Below are positions 6,982 to 15,187 of a DNA stretch of 64,000 nt, piece after piece. How positions within the stretch are numbered: position 1 is the stretch's first letter; each line of letters starts with the position of its first letter. The notes under the pieces were generated by a model. That model made no database searches, had not been told where the DNA came from, and saw only the letters and a program-made list of their open reading frames with translations. This DNA comes from Methanohalophilus halophilus. Its GTDB lineage: Archaea; Halobacteriota; Methanosarcinia; Methanosarcinales; Methanosarcinaceae. The DNA is taken from contig NZ_CP017921.1 in NCBI RefSeq assembly GCF_001889405.1, positions 1,068,057 through 1,132,056 of the forward strand. Direction: 5' to 3'. The translations under genes and the position numbers were made by a program.

Positions 6982-7895
6982 AAAAAGAAGCAATATGCAT
7001 ATCCAAACTAGAGTATTCATATCCGGATGGGAAAAAAGCATTGAACAATGTTAATATGAAGGTATTTGAAGGTGAAAAAGTTACTATAATGGGACCAAAT
7101 GGAGCCGGAAAAACCACGCTTTTATTAAATATTAATGGAACAGTGAAAAACCCCTCCTCATCTGTATCGATATTCGGTAAATCTATTTCTTCAATGGATA
7201 TTTTAGAAAGGATTCAAAATGTGGGTGTGGTATTTGAAGATCCCGATGACCAGCTTTTTATGCCGACTGTTTATGATGATGTAGCTTTTGGCCCCGCAAA
7301 TATGGGGCTGGATAAGGATCAAGTGGATAAAAGGGTAAAAAATGCTCTCTTAAGGGTAGGAATGGAAGATTTTGAGGAGTATGTCCCCCATCACCTGAGT
7401 AGTGGGCAAAAGAAAAAGATAGCATTGGCTGCAGTTCTATCAATGGAACCTAAAATTATAGTCCTTGATGAACCCACAGCAAACCTGGACCCCAGAAGTA
7501 AATCAGAATTAATCAATTTACTTGAAAAACTTAATCAAGATAAACAAACAACGATTATTACTGTAACTCATGATGTGAATACAATATCCCGGCTTGCTGA
7601 AAGGATATATGTATTGAACCAAACAGTGGTTGCTGAAGGCACTCCTTATGAAATATTCTCTAACAAGGAACTGTTAGCAGCACAAAATCTAGAATCGCCT
7701 GATACTCTGCAGTTATTTTATATGTTAGCACACCTTGGTTATAGTTGTAGCCAACATCCATTGTCTGTGAATGAGGCAGCAGAAAACCTTATTTATACAA
7801 TGCAGCAAAATAATAATTTAATTCAATTGAATATGAATAGTTCTGCTTATGAAAACATAAAAGAGCTGACAAAATTACAGACGGATAATGGTTAA
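6978..7895 (+). CDS. cbiO: ECF transporter ATPase subunit CbiO
   Basis: A 305-residue ABC ATPase. Visible motifs are Walker A (GPNGAGKTT, about residues 38-46), the Q-loop region (FEDPDDQLFMPTVYDDVAFGP, the first 20 of which match CbiO/EcfA proteins), the signature LSSGQKKK, Walker B (IIVLDEPT) and the switch histidine (TVTHD). The C-terminal 70 residues form a short extension typical of CbiO. It is the last gene of the uptake operon and ends inside a hairpin that probably stops transcription. Confidence 0.95.
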   Translation: MKKEAICISKLEYSYPDGKKALNNVNMKVFEGEKVTIMGPNGAGKTTLLLNINGTVKNPSSSVSIFGKSISSMDILERIQNVGVVFEDPDDQLFMPTVYDDVAFGPANMGLDKDQVDKRVKNALLRVGMEDFEEYVPHHLSSGQKKKIALAAVLSMEPKIIVLDEPTANLDPRSKSELINLLEKLNQDKQTTIITVTHDVNTISRLAERIYVLNQTVVAEGTPYEIFSNKELLAAQNLESPDTLQLFYMLAHLGYSCSQHPLSVNEAAENLIYTMQQNNNLIQLNMNSSAYENIKELTKLQTDNG

Positions 7896-7907
7896 TATAT
7901 TTAACCA
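7889..7907. terminator. Bidirectional hairpin between cbiO and leuS
   Basis: TGGTTAA (7889-7895) pairs perfectly with TTAACCA (7901-7907) around a 5-base AT loop. It contains the TAA stop of cbiO and lies between two convergent genes, which suits a two-way terminator. Confidence 0.5.
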
Positions 7908-7928
7908 ATACCCATCTGGTTTCCGATA

Positions 7929-10820
7929 TCATTCAAGATAGATAGCCGGTCTCATTGGTGCTGCAAAGCGGGCTTTCTTTTCGGGATCATACGTCTCTTC
8001 TCCTTCCCTGGTGATCTGCACTTCACAACCAATTTCCTTTTCAAAGAAACTTATTGCTTCATTCAATGTTTCTTTTTCGTCCAGGTTGAAACCGCATACC
8101 ATCTCGAATTTCTCTTCTTTCATGGCCTTTATGTCGTCAACAACTTTCTTTGCAAACTTAGGTACTTCTTTACCATAAGGTCTCATTTCGGGATCCTGCA
8201 TGAGATTCTTTATGAGAATTCCCGGGTTGAGATTTCCCTGTTGCTGGAGTTCAAGAGCCTGTTTAAAAGCCTCTGATTTCCATTGGGAAGCTGTATAGAG
8301 TACAAGTTTTTGCGGCTTTATACCGGTGACTTTTATTATTTCCTCTACATCTGAAAAAGTGTTGCTGATAAGTTCTTCTGCAGATTCTGCATCCCTGTCG
8401 ATAAGTTGCGGGTCATACTCAGGATATTTTTCCAGGGACACATAACCTTGCGTTTCTTCCATTTCACTCCAGATTTCCTCACATATATGGGGAGTGAAAG
8501 GTGCCATCAGGCGCACCCATGTATCAAGTATATCATACTGGAGAGTCTTTCCTCCTCTTCTCTGATACCATTTCACATCATTAAGAAGCAGGAAGAAAGA
8601 ATTCTGTAGGGCCTGCCGGGTACGTATACTTTTAAGTGCCTCGTTTGTCTCACTGATACGCTGCTGCAGGCGGCTCTGTATCCACCTATCTATCAGTTGT
8701 TTTTCCTTGCAGGCCCCAGGGGTACATTTGCTATCGATAGTATCTTTTGCAAAATGGTAGAACCTGTCCACCTGTCTCCTGGCGGACTCGATACCACTGT
8801 TCTTCCAGTCAGCATCCTGTGTCTGTTCGGCACTGGACAGGATATACATTCTGGAAATATCCGCACCGTAATCTTTTACTGCTTCACTGAGTGTTAGCAG
8901 TGGTCCCTTGGACTTACTCATTTTCTGTCCTTCAAGGGATACGAAACCATTGATTGCAATGGCACGAGGCCAGTTCTCTTCTCCAAATATAGCAACATGA
9001 TGGAACAGGAAAAACAGGAGGTGGTTGGGTATCAGATCTTTTCCTGAAGACCTGAGATTGACGGGATACCAATAGTTGAAATCCTCTCGAATGTTTTCAA
9101 TTACAGAGGCATCAATTCCACTTTTTTCTGCTGCATCATGCACACTTCCCTTTCCAAGAAGCACATAATCAAAGAGTTCGGGCACAAGTTGCTCGGTTTT
9201 AATATCTTCATTAAGAAACTTTGCAACTATGTAGTAGGACATGTATACCGTGGAATCTCCCAGGGATTCGATCAACCAGTCCTTATCAAAGGGCAGGCGT
9301 GTTCCGAGTCCTTTTTTACGGGCACAGGCTTTGTCTTTTAACCAGTCAACTTTATTATTGAACTCCACCCTGAGTTCTTCGGGGATTATGTCCATATTCT
9401 CTATGCAGCGATATACTTTGTCCTTCCATTCAGGATTGGAATAATTGAGGAACCACTGGCCCTTAACCATGTTTACTACACATGGGGTTCCACACCGGCA
9501 GACCACAGGTTCACTGAATTCATAGAATATCTCGCCGATTTTCTCCTCGATCAAATCCTGTGTAAGAAGGTCTTTTATCTTTGAGACCTTCGTGCCTGCA
9601 TATTTTCCAGTATTTTCTTTCAGGACTCCTCCGTGGAATTCCCGCCTATAGACCATTTTTGTTGCAGATTCGGCTTTTGGATCATCCTGGTCCTGTACTC
9701 CAAATTCCTCTACCGCTTCAACTGCCGGATATTCTCCGTATTCGGGAACATCGATAAGGGGTATGAGCTGGATATTCTGGAGATTTTCTGTAATGCCGTA
9801 TTCTGAAAGATCTTTATCATAGAGGTCCTGCAGGGCAAGATAATCATAAGGTGCATGGGCGGGCACACTCATTACAACTCCGCTTCCGTTACCTCCCTTG
9901 ACAAAAGATGCCGGAAGGGTGATTACTTCCGAGTCTGTCAACGGGTTCTTGACCTTTATTCCGATGATGTCCAGGCCATTTATTTTCTCTATGAATTCGA
10001 CTCTACGATCGGTGTAGGTAAGTTTGTTGTATGCTTCTTCACTTACCACCCAGGTCTCTTCATACTCGTCGGTTTTCACTTTCGCCTTGACATATTCCAC
10101 ATCGGGGTTTATCCAGAGGTTGGTGACTCCGAAAGTGGTTTCCGGACGCAGGGTAGCACAGGGTAATACCATACCACCGTAGGTGAACTTGATCAGGGTA
10201 TAATCCACGATTGTGGCTTCTTCTCCCCTGAGGATGTCATGATCTTCCACAGGATTATCATCATTGGGGCACCATTTGACAGGATGTGAGCCTTTAACGA
10301 TCAGTCCTTTTTCGTAAAGCAGATTATATTGCCATTCAATGAATTTTTTATATGTTTCATCGGTGGTGGTGAATTTTCTTCTCCAGTCGATGGAATAACC
10401 GATGGATCGCATGGCTTTTTCTGCTTCCACACTGAAATATTCCACGATTTTTTCCGGGGAATCAAGTCCTTCCAGAATATCTTTTGGGATGCCGTGGAAA
10501 TTGGAGTACACATCCATAGTCTGCGGCTCTCGGTTGGCTATTAGTTCGGCAAGTCCTACAATGGGTGTACCGGTTACGTGGAATCCCATTGGGTAGAGCA
10601 CATTGTATCCCTGCATCCTCTTGTGCCTTGCAATAACGTCCCCTATAGTGAATGTCCTGGTATGGCCTGCATGTAAATTCCCGTTAAGATAGGGGTAGGG
10701 AATTGTTATGAAATATTTATCCCGGCTGTCGGGTTCGGCCTCGAAAACTTTGTCCTGAGACCAGATGTTTTGCCACCTTTTTTCAATGGTGGCAGGGTTG
10801 TAGTCCTGTTCCATTATCAT
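7929..10820 (-). CDS. leuS: Leucyl-tRNA synthetase (archaeal type)
   Basis: A 963-residue class I synthetase that attaches leucine to tRNA-Leu. The N-terminal catalytic signature appears as HAGH in NGNLHAGHTRTF (about residues 45-57), the CP1 editing domain lies at about 220-480 (threonine-rich CATLRPETTFGVTNLW), and KMSKS lies near residue 633. The length and the C-terminal region are those of the archaeal/eukaryal form. It starts 6 bases after thrC, with GAGGGG overlapping the thrC stop codon as its ribosome binding site, so thrC and leuS form one operon. ATG 10820 and ATG 10814 are both possible starts; the first has the better spacing. Confidence 0.96.
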   Translation of the reverse strand: MIMEQDYNPATIEKRWQNIWSQDKVFEAEPDSRDKYFITIPYPYLNGNLHAGHTRTFTIGDVIARHKRMQGYNVLYPMGFHVTGTPIVGLAELIANREPQTMDVYSNFHGIPKDILEGLDSPEKIVEYFSVEAEKAMRSIGYSIDWRRKFTTTDETYKKFIEWQYNLLYEKGLIVKGSHPVKWCPNDDNPVEDHDILRGEEATIVDYTLIKFTYGGMVLPCATLRPETTFGVTNLWINPDVEYVKAKVKTDEYEETWVVSEEAYNKLTYTDRRVEFIEKINGLDIIGIKVKNPLTDSEVITLPASFVKGGNGSGVVMSVPAHAPYDYLALQDLYDKDLSEYGITENLQNIQLIPLIDVPEYGEYPAVEAVEEFGVQDQDDPKAESATKMVYRREFHGGVLKENTGKYAGTKVSKIKDLLTQDLIEEKIGEIFYEFSEPVVCRCGTPCVVNMVKGQWFLNYSNPEWKDKVYRCIENMDIIPEELRVEFNNKVDWLKDKACARKKGLGTRLPFDKDWLIESLGDSTVYMSYYIVAKFLNEDIKTEQLVPELFDYVLLGKGSVHDAAEKSGIDASVIENIREDFNYWYPVNLRSSGKDLIPNHLLFFLFHHVAIFGEENWPRAIAINGFVSLEGQKMSKSKGPLLTLSEAVKDYGADISRMYILSSAEQTQDADWKNSGIESARRQVDRFYHFAKDTIDSKCTPGACKEKQLIDRWIQSRLQQRISETNEALKSIRTRQALQNSFFLLLNDVKWYQRRGGKTLQYDILDTWVRLMAPFTPHICEEIWSEMEETQGYVSLEKYPEYDPQLIDRDAESAEELISNTFSDVEEIIKVTGIKPQKLVLYTASQWKSEAFKQALELQQQGNLNPGILIKNLMQDPEMRPYGKEVPKFAKKVVDDIKAMKEEKFEMVCGFNLDEKETLNEAISFFEKEIGCEVQITREGEETYDPEKKARFAAPMRPAIYLE

Positions 10821-10826
10821 TTCCCC

Positions 10827-12029
10827 TCAGTACAGGACCTTTCTGATAGCTTCCATTGTGGCATCAACTACAATGGGTTTGGGTGCAACAGATATTACTT
10901 CTTCCGGATCCTTGAGAAGGTGTCCTGTAGTCACGCAGACCACGGATTCATTTGCACCTATTACTCCGGTCTCTACAAGTTTTTTCAGGCCGGCAACGGA
11001 GGTGGCACTTGCAGGTTCGACACCGATTCCTTCAAGTTGTGCCAGATCGATCTGGGCTTCCACTAATTCATCATCAGTAACACTTTCCGCACCACCATTT
11101 GATTCGGAAATCGCTATAAGGGCCTTTCTGGCATTAACCGGATTCCCTATCCGGATTGCTGTTGCGATAGTTTCGGGGTTCTTTTCGGGGGTAATATCAG
11201 TTTTTCCTTCCCTTACGGCTTTTACTATTGGACAGGAACCTTCAGTCTGTATTCCCATCATCTGTGGGACTTTATCGGTAAGTCCCAGATTCTTGAATTC
11301 TTTGAAGCCTTTATGGATTGCAGTAATGTTACCTGCATTACCTACCGGAAGTACCAGTCGGTCAGGCATTTGGAAATCCAGCTGGTCTGCGATCTCAAAA
11401 CCTATTGTTTTCTGTCCTTCCAGCCTGTAAGGGTTAATGGAGTTTAAGAGGTAGATCTTTTCCTTATCACAGAGTTCTCTTACAAGTTCCAGAGCATCAT
11501 CGAAATTGCCGCGTATGCTAAGCACTTTTGCGCCGTGCATCAGGGCCTGTGCAACCTTGCCCAGTGCAACTTTCCCTTCCGGTAACAGGACAATGGCAGG
11601 AACTGCCGCCTTTGCACCGTAGATGGAAAGGGCTGCTGAAGTATTACCTGTAGATGCACAGGCAATTGTTTCCATCCCTAGTTCCAGTGCTTTGCTGACA
11701 CCTACGGTCATACCCCTGTCCTTGAAGGAACCGGTAGGATTCATGCCTTCATGTTTGACATACAGTTCCCTGACACCTACCTTTTCGGCTAACCTGTCAC
11801 ATTTATAGAGAGGTGTGCCACCTTCCTGTATCGTTATAGGTTTTCTGTCAACAGGAAGAAGTTTTGCATATTTCCATACAGAAAGTGCAATTCCCTTTAA
11901 ATCTTCCTTTTTTATATCAATCTGAGAATAATCATAAATTACATCAAGCAAACCGCCGCATTCACAGGTATACAGTACCTCTGTTTTAGGATATTCCTTA
12001 CCGCATTCGATGCATTTTAAATAGTACAT
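10827..12029 (-). CDS. thrC: Threonine synthase
   Basis: A 400-residue PLP enzyme that turns O-phosphohomoserine into threonine. The N-terminus carries a small zinc-ribbon-like pattern (CIECGKEY ... CECGG), the PLP lysine is in GSFKDRGM (about residues 101-108), and the glycine-rich phosphate loop is PVGNAGNI. It is the first gene of the leftward thrC-leuS operon, with an AGGAG ribosome binding site. The sequence upstream contains two TATA-like elements (about 12062-12095). Pairing an amino-acid synthesis gene with a synthetase gene for a different amino acid is unusual, but simple co-expression may explain it. Confidence 0.95.
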   Translation of the reverse strand: MYYLKCIECGKEYPKTEVLYTCECGGLLDVIYDYSQIDIKKEDLKGIALSVWKYAKLLPVDRKPITIQEGGTPLYKCDRLAEKVGVRELYVKHEGMNPTGSFKDRGMTVGVSKALELGMETIACASTGNTSAALSIYGAKAAVPAIVLLPEGKVALGKVAQALMHGAKVLSIRGNFDDALELVRELCDKEKIYLLNSINPYRLEGQKTIGFEIADQLDFQMPDRLVLPVGNAGNITAIHKGFKEFKNLGLTDKVPQMMGIQTEGSCPIVKAVREGKTDITPEKNPETIATAIRIGNPVNARKALIAISESNGGAESVTDDELVEAQIDLAQLEGIGVEPASATSVAGLKKLVETGVIGANESVVCVTTGHLLKDPEEVISVAPKPIVVDATMEAIRKVLY

Positions 12030-12204
12030 TGGAGTTCTCCTGATAGTTTTAAAGCTTTAATAGGGTGAATCTTATAACCTAATCAATTCCAATATAAATA
12101 AAGTACTCGGAAATGGCGCCTGACCCGTTCTATTATGTAATTGTTATTAAATCTGTTGAAAGACCACCGTTATCTTTATTGTAGGGAAGCCACCTCCATC
12201 CACC

Positions 12205-12714
12205 ATGTATTGGAAGACTGTTCAGGGTACTCTTTTTATTGATGACCTGAATGCTTTTTTGCAAAACCTGATTGCCCTTTCGGATGAGTATGATGTCACC
12301 ATACAGGCAATGGATGCAGGTAAAATAGCAGGTATCTCCCATATCGAACTTGCTATAAAAAAAGCCGGAAGAGCATTTGAATCCGGCAATAACGTTGCCA
12401 GGGATATTGGGGTTGAAATACTCCGGTATGCTTCCGGAAAGAGGCAGATAGTTGAAGCTTTTTCCATAGGGATAAAGGAAGGGGACATTTCTGTTGTTTT
12501 TCTTGTCCTGGGTGAAAAAGATAAAGTAGATGCTGTCTTACCCGAACTGGATTCAATGGTATGCAAGAGTGATGTGGCTGATTATTCAGGTGAAAAGGAA
12601 GATGCAATAAGGTCTCATTTTGACATCAGCACTGAAGAAACAGATGCCATAGATGTATCACGGATACCCGACATCGTGCTGGAGCGAGTGGCACTGGTGG
12701 ACATCCTGAAATAA
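12205..12714 (+). CDS. KEOPS complex subunit Cgi121
   Basis: A 169-residue protein with the Cgi121/TPRKB fold: an N-terminal strand-rich part, the conserved segment HIELAIKKAGRAFESGNN (about residues 48-65) and the FSIGIKEGD strand. With Kae1, Bud32 and Pcc1 it makes N6-threonylcarbamoyladenosine at position 37 of tRNAs; Cgi121 helps dock the tRNA 3' end. No Shine-Dalgarno sequence precedes the ATG, and the region 12165-12180 is TATA-like, so the transcript may be leaderless. The other KEOPS genes are not in this window. The methylthiotransferase 1.2 kb downstream modifies the same t6A base, so the neighbourhood may be functionally linked. Confidence 0.88.
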   Translation: MYWKTVQGTLFIDDLNAFLQNLIALSDEYDVTIQAMDAGKIAGISHIELAIKKAGRAFESGNNVARDIGVEILRYASGKRQIVEAFSIGIKEGDISVVFLVLGEKDKVDAVLPELDSMVCKSDVADYSGEKEDAIRSHFDISTEETDAIDVSRIPDIVLERVALVDILK

Positions 12715-12787
12715 GCCCATTGGTAAACTTATTAATAAGTACATACAGATTATTCGTCTATATAACTATCAAATGAGAGGATTACTA

Positions 12788-13876
12788 ATGCCACACCCCA
12801 AGACTGCAGAGAATATTATGAAAAACGCCGGTCCGATAGAAAGTGCTTTACTCCCCAAACTGATTCATGTCACAGAAGCTGCTGCTATTGCTGCTGCCCA
12901 TCAGATAGGTAAGGGTGACAAAAATTATGCCGATCAGGTATCTGTGGAAGCAATGCGCAGGATGCTCAATTGCCTGGATATCAGGGGCATCATCAAGATT
13001 GGTGAAGGTGAAAGGGATGAGGCACCAATGCTCTATATTGGTGAAGAAGTTGGTACAGGTAAAGGCGACCTTGAGGTAAATATTGCAGTTGATCCGCTGG
13101 AAGGTACCAACCTCTGTGCAGACGGTGTACCGGGTTCAATCTCAGTTATGGCCATGTCCGAACCCAACGGCTTGTTCCATGGTCCAGATGTCTATATGGA
13201 TAAAATCGTGGTAGGTCCGGAAGTCGTAAAGTATGAACGAGAACACCCCGGAGAGGAAATTGATCTGGATGCTCCGGCAATTGACAATCTTGAGATAGTG
13301 GCCCGTGCTTTAAACCGCAGTGTAGAGGAACTTGTGGTTGTGATTCTGGACCGTGAGCGCCATAAGGATAAAATCGAGGAAATCCGGAAAACCGGTGCCA
13401 GGGTAAATCTGGTTTCCGATGGTGACCTTATGCCCGGCGTATCAACGGCTATACGCGGCTCAGGTATTCATGTGGTAATGGGTTCGGGTGGCTCGGGTGA
13501 AGCTGTACTTACAGCTTCTGCAATGAAGATCCTGGGTGGTAAGGTTCTTGCACGCCTGGTTTTACCTTCAGTTGCCAATCACAAACCCGATGATGTAATT
13601 GCGCGGGAGGTAGAGGAAAAGATGCCCCGGCTTAAAAAGATGGGCATAACTGAAGACAACATGCATGATGTTCTTGACACTGAAAAACTTGTACCCGGCA
13701 AAGATGTAATCTTTGCTGCAACCGGTGTGACCTCCGGGCATTTCCTCAAAGGCACCAACCTTTTTGGTTATGGGGACGCAAGGGTACACAGTATATCAAT
13801 GGGTAGTTCAGGTATTGTCAAGTTCTCAGATTCGGTTTATATACATGATAAGGAAAATACGCCTCTCAGGCTATAA
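12788..13876 (+). CDS. glpX: Class II fructose-1,6-bisphosphatase (GlpX type)
   Basis: A 362-residue phosphatase of the GlpX family, which removes the 1-phosphate of fructose 1,6-bisphosphate in gluconeogenesis. Metal- and substrate-binding motifs include GEGERDEAPML (about residues 73-83), DPLEGTN (about 104-110) and GSGGSGEAVLTA (about 232). I use ATG 12788 because GAGAGG at 12775-12780 is well spaced for it; a longer form from ATG 12773 would include that ribosome binding site. GlpX is mainly bacterial, whereas many archaea use FBP aldolase/phosphatase. Its presence here suggests acquisition from bacteria at some point. Base composition does not stand out from its neighbours. Confidence 0.92.
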   Translation: MPHPKTAENIMKNAGPIESALLPKLIHVTEAAAIAAAHQIGKGDKNYADQVSVEAMRRMLNCLDIRGIIKIGEGERDEAPMLYIGEEVGTGKGDLEVNIAVDPLEGTNLCADGVPGSISVMAMSEPNGLFHGPDVYMDKIVVGPEVVKYEREHPGEEIDLDAPAIDNLEIVARALNRSVEELVVVILDRERHKDKIEEIRKTGARVNLVSDGDLMPGVSTAIRGSGIHVVMGSGGSGEAVLTASAMKILGGKVLARLVLPSVANHKPDDVIAREVEEKMPRLKKMGITEDNMHDVLDTEKLVPGKDVIFAATGVTSGHFLKGTNLFGYGDARVHSISMGSSGIVKFSDSVYIHDKENTPLRL

Positions 13877-13891
13877 TATGGAGTTTTTGTC

Positions 13892-15187
13892 CTGTTAAAT
13901 ATACATATTGCAACCTTTGGCTGTACTGCCAACCAGTCCTCTTCTGAGATCCTTGAGGCTAAAGCGGTGGACCTGGGCCACAGGCTTGTATCTGAAAGAG
14001 AAGCTGACGTGATCATATGCAACACCTGTACAGTCAAGGATACTACAGAGCAGAAGATATTGCACAAGATTAAGGAATGGGGCCTTCAGGGCAGGGAAGT
14101 AATTGTTACAGGTTGCATGCCTCAGGTTCAACTGGACGAAATATTAGAAAATAATCCAGAGGTTCACGTCCTGGGCATGAATTCCCTTCTTAAGCTTGGT
14201 GTAATACTCAACCGGGTTCATGAAAGGCTGAAGGGATTCACATTGAGGCCCATAAGTGTCTTTGAAGATTCCCCTGGAGGTTTACTCAATGTTCCCCGCA
14301 AGAGGTCCAGCCCGAATATCCATATCTGTCAGATATCACAGGGTTGCAATAACCGTTGTTCCTATTGTATTGTCACACTTGCCAGGGGTCCACTTTACTC
14401 CTTTGACGCCGATTCGATTGTTACAGACATCGAGCAGGCTGTTTATGAAGGGTGCAGTGAGATATGGCTGACATCCCAGGATAATGCACAGTATGGTTTG
14501 GATAAAGGAATTCGTTTGCCTGCCCTTTTAAAAAGGATTACTGCAATTCCCGGGGATTTCAGGCTACGTGTGGGTATGATGAATCCTGCTTCTACACTTG
14601 AAATTCTGGATGAGTTGTTACAGGCTTATTCCAGTGAAAAGATCTACAAAGTTTTACACCTTCCCATCCAGTCAGCTTCGGACAAAGTTCTTGGGAGGAT
14701 GAAACGCAAACATACAATGGAACAGGCAAATATTATAGTCGAAAAGTTCAGGGATACATTTCCCGAAAGCACCCTTTTCACAGATATTATTGTGGGTTTT
14801 CCCGGGGAGAATGAAGAGGATTTCGAACTTACGCTGGACTGGATTCGAACCTATCGCCCTGATAAGGTAAATATTTCACGTTACACACCCAGACCGCACA
14901 CTGAAGCACTGCAATTCAGAAACATTGATACACGTATCGTTGTGGAGCGTTCGGGCAAACTCCATCGGCTCTGTAATCAAATCAAGCTCGGAAAAAAGGA
15001 AGATATGGTAGGAAGGGAAGTTGACGTATTCATCTCACAACAGGCAAAGGTAAAAGGATTGATGTCCCGTACTGATTCTTATAAACCTGTTGTGATCCCT
15101 AAAGCAGGTAAATTTAGTCCCGGTCAGCGTTGCAGGGTGAAGATAGAGGAAGCAACCCCCGGTTACTTTATCGGCCACCCGGTTTAA
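13892..15187 (+). CDS. tRNA-t6A methylthiotransferase (MtaB/eMtaB family), unusual CTG start
   Basis: A radical SAM enzyme that adds a methylthio group to t6A37 of tRNA. It has an UPF0004 domain (first cysteine in ATFGCTANQ, others in CNTCT and GCMPQ), the radical SAM cluster CNNRCSYC (about residues 150-157), and a C-terminal TRAM domain. The first cysteine, which ligates the auxiliary Fe-S cluster, lies upstream of the first ordinary in-frame start (GTG 13967). The frame is open back to TAA 13874, and the only near-cognate start with a good ribosome binding site (GGAG at 13880-13883, 8 bases away) is CTG 13892. TTA 13895 is the other option. Its last 20 bases overlap the convergent CLC gene. 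Confidence 0.88.
   Translation: MLNIHIATFGCTANQSSSEILEAKAVDLGHRLVSEREADVIICNTCTVKDTTEQKILHKIKEWGLQGREVIVTGCMPQVQLDEILENNPEVHVLGMNSLLKLGVILNRVHERLKGFTLRPISVFEDSPGGLLNVPRKRSSPNIHICQISQGCNNRCSYCIVTLARGPLYSFDADSIVTDIEQAVYEGCSEIWLTSQDNAQYGLDKGIRLPALLKRITAIPGDFRLRVGMMNPASTLEILDELLQAYSSEKIYKVLHLPIQSASDKVLGRMKRKHTMEQANIIVEKFRDTFPESTLFTDIIVGFPGENEEDFELTLDWIRTYRPDKVNISRYTPRPHTEALQFRNIDTRIVVERSGKLHRLCNQIKLGKKEDMVGREVDVFISQQAKVKGLMSRTDSYKPVVIPKAGKFSPGQRCRVKIEEATPGYFIGHPV

Noticed and set aside
10858..11430. 190-codon plus-strand open frame opposite thrC
   Set aside because: It lies wholly within thrC in antisense and reads as low-complexity Ser/Pro/Thr protein without motifs.
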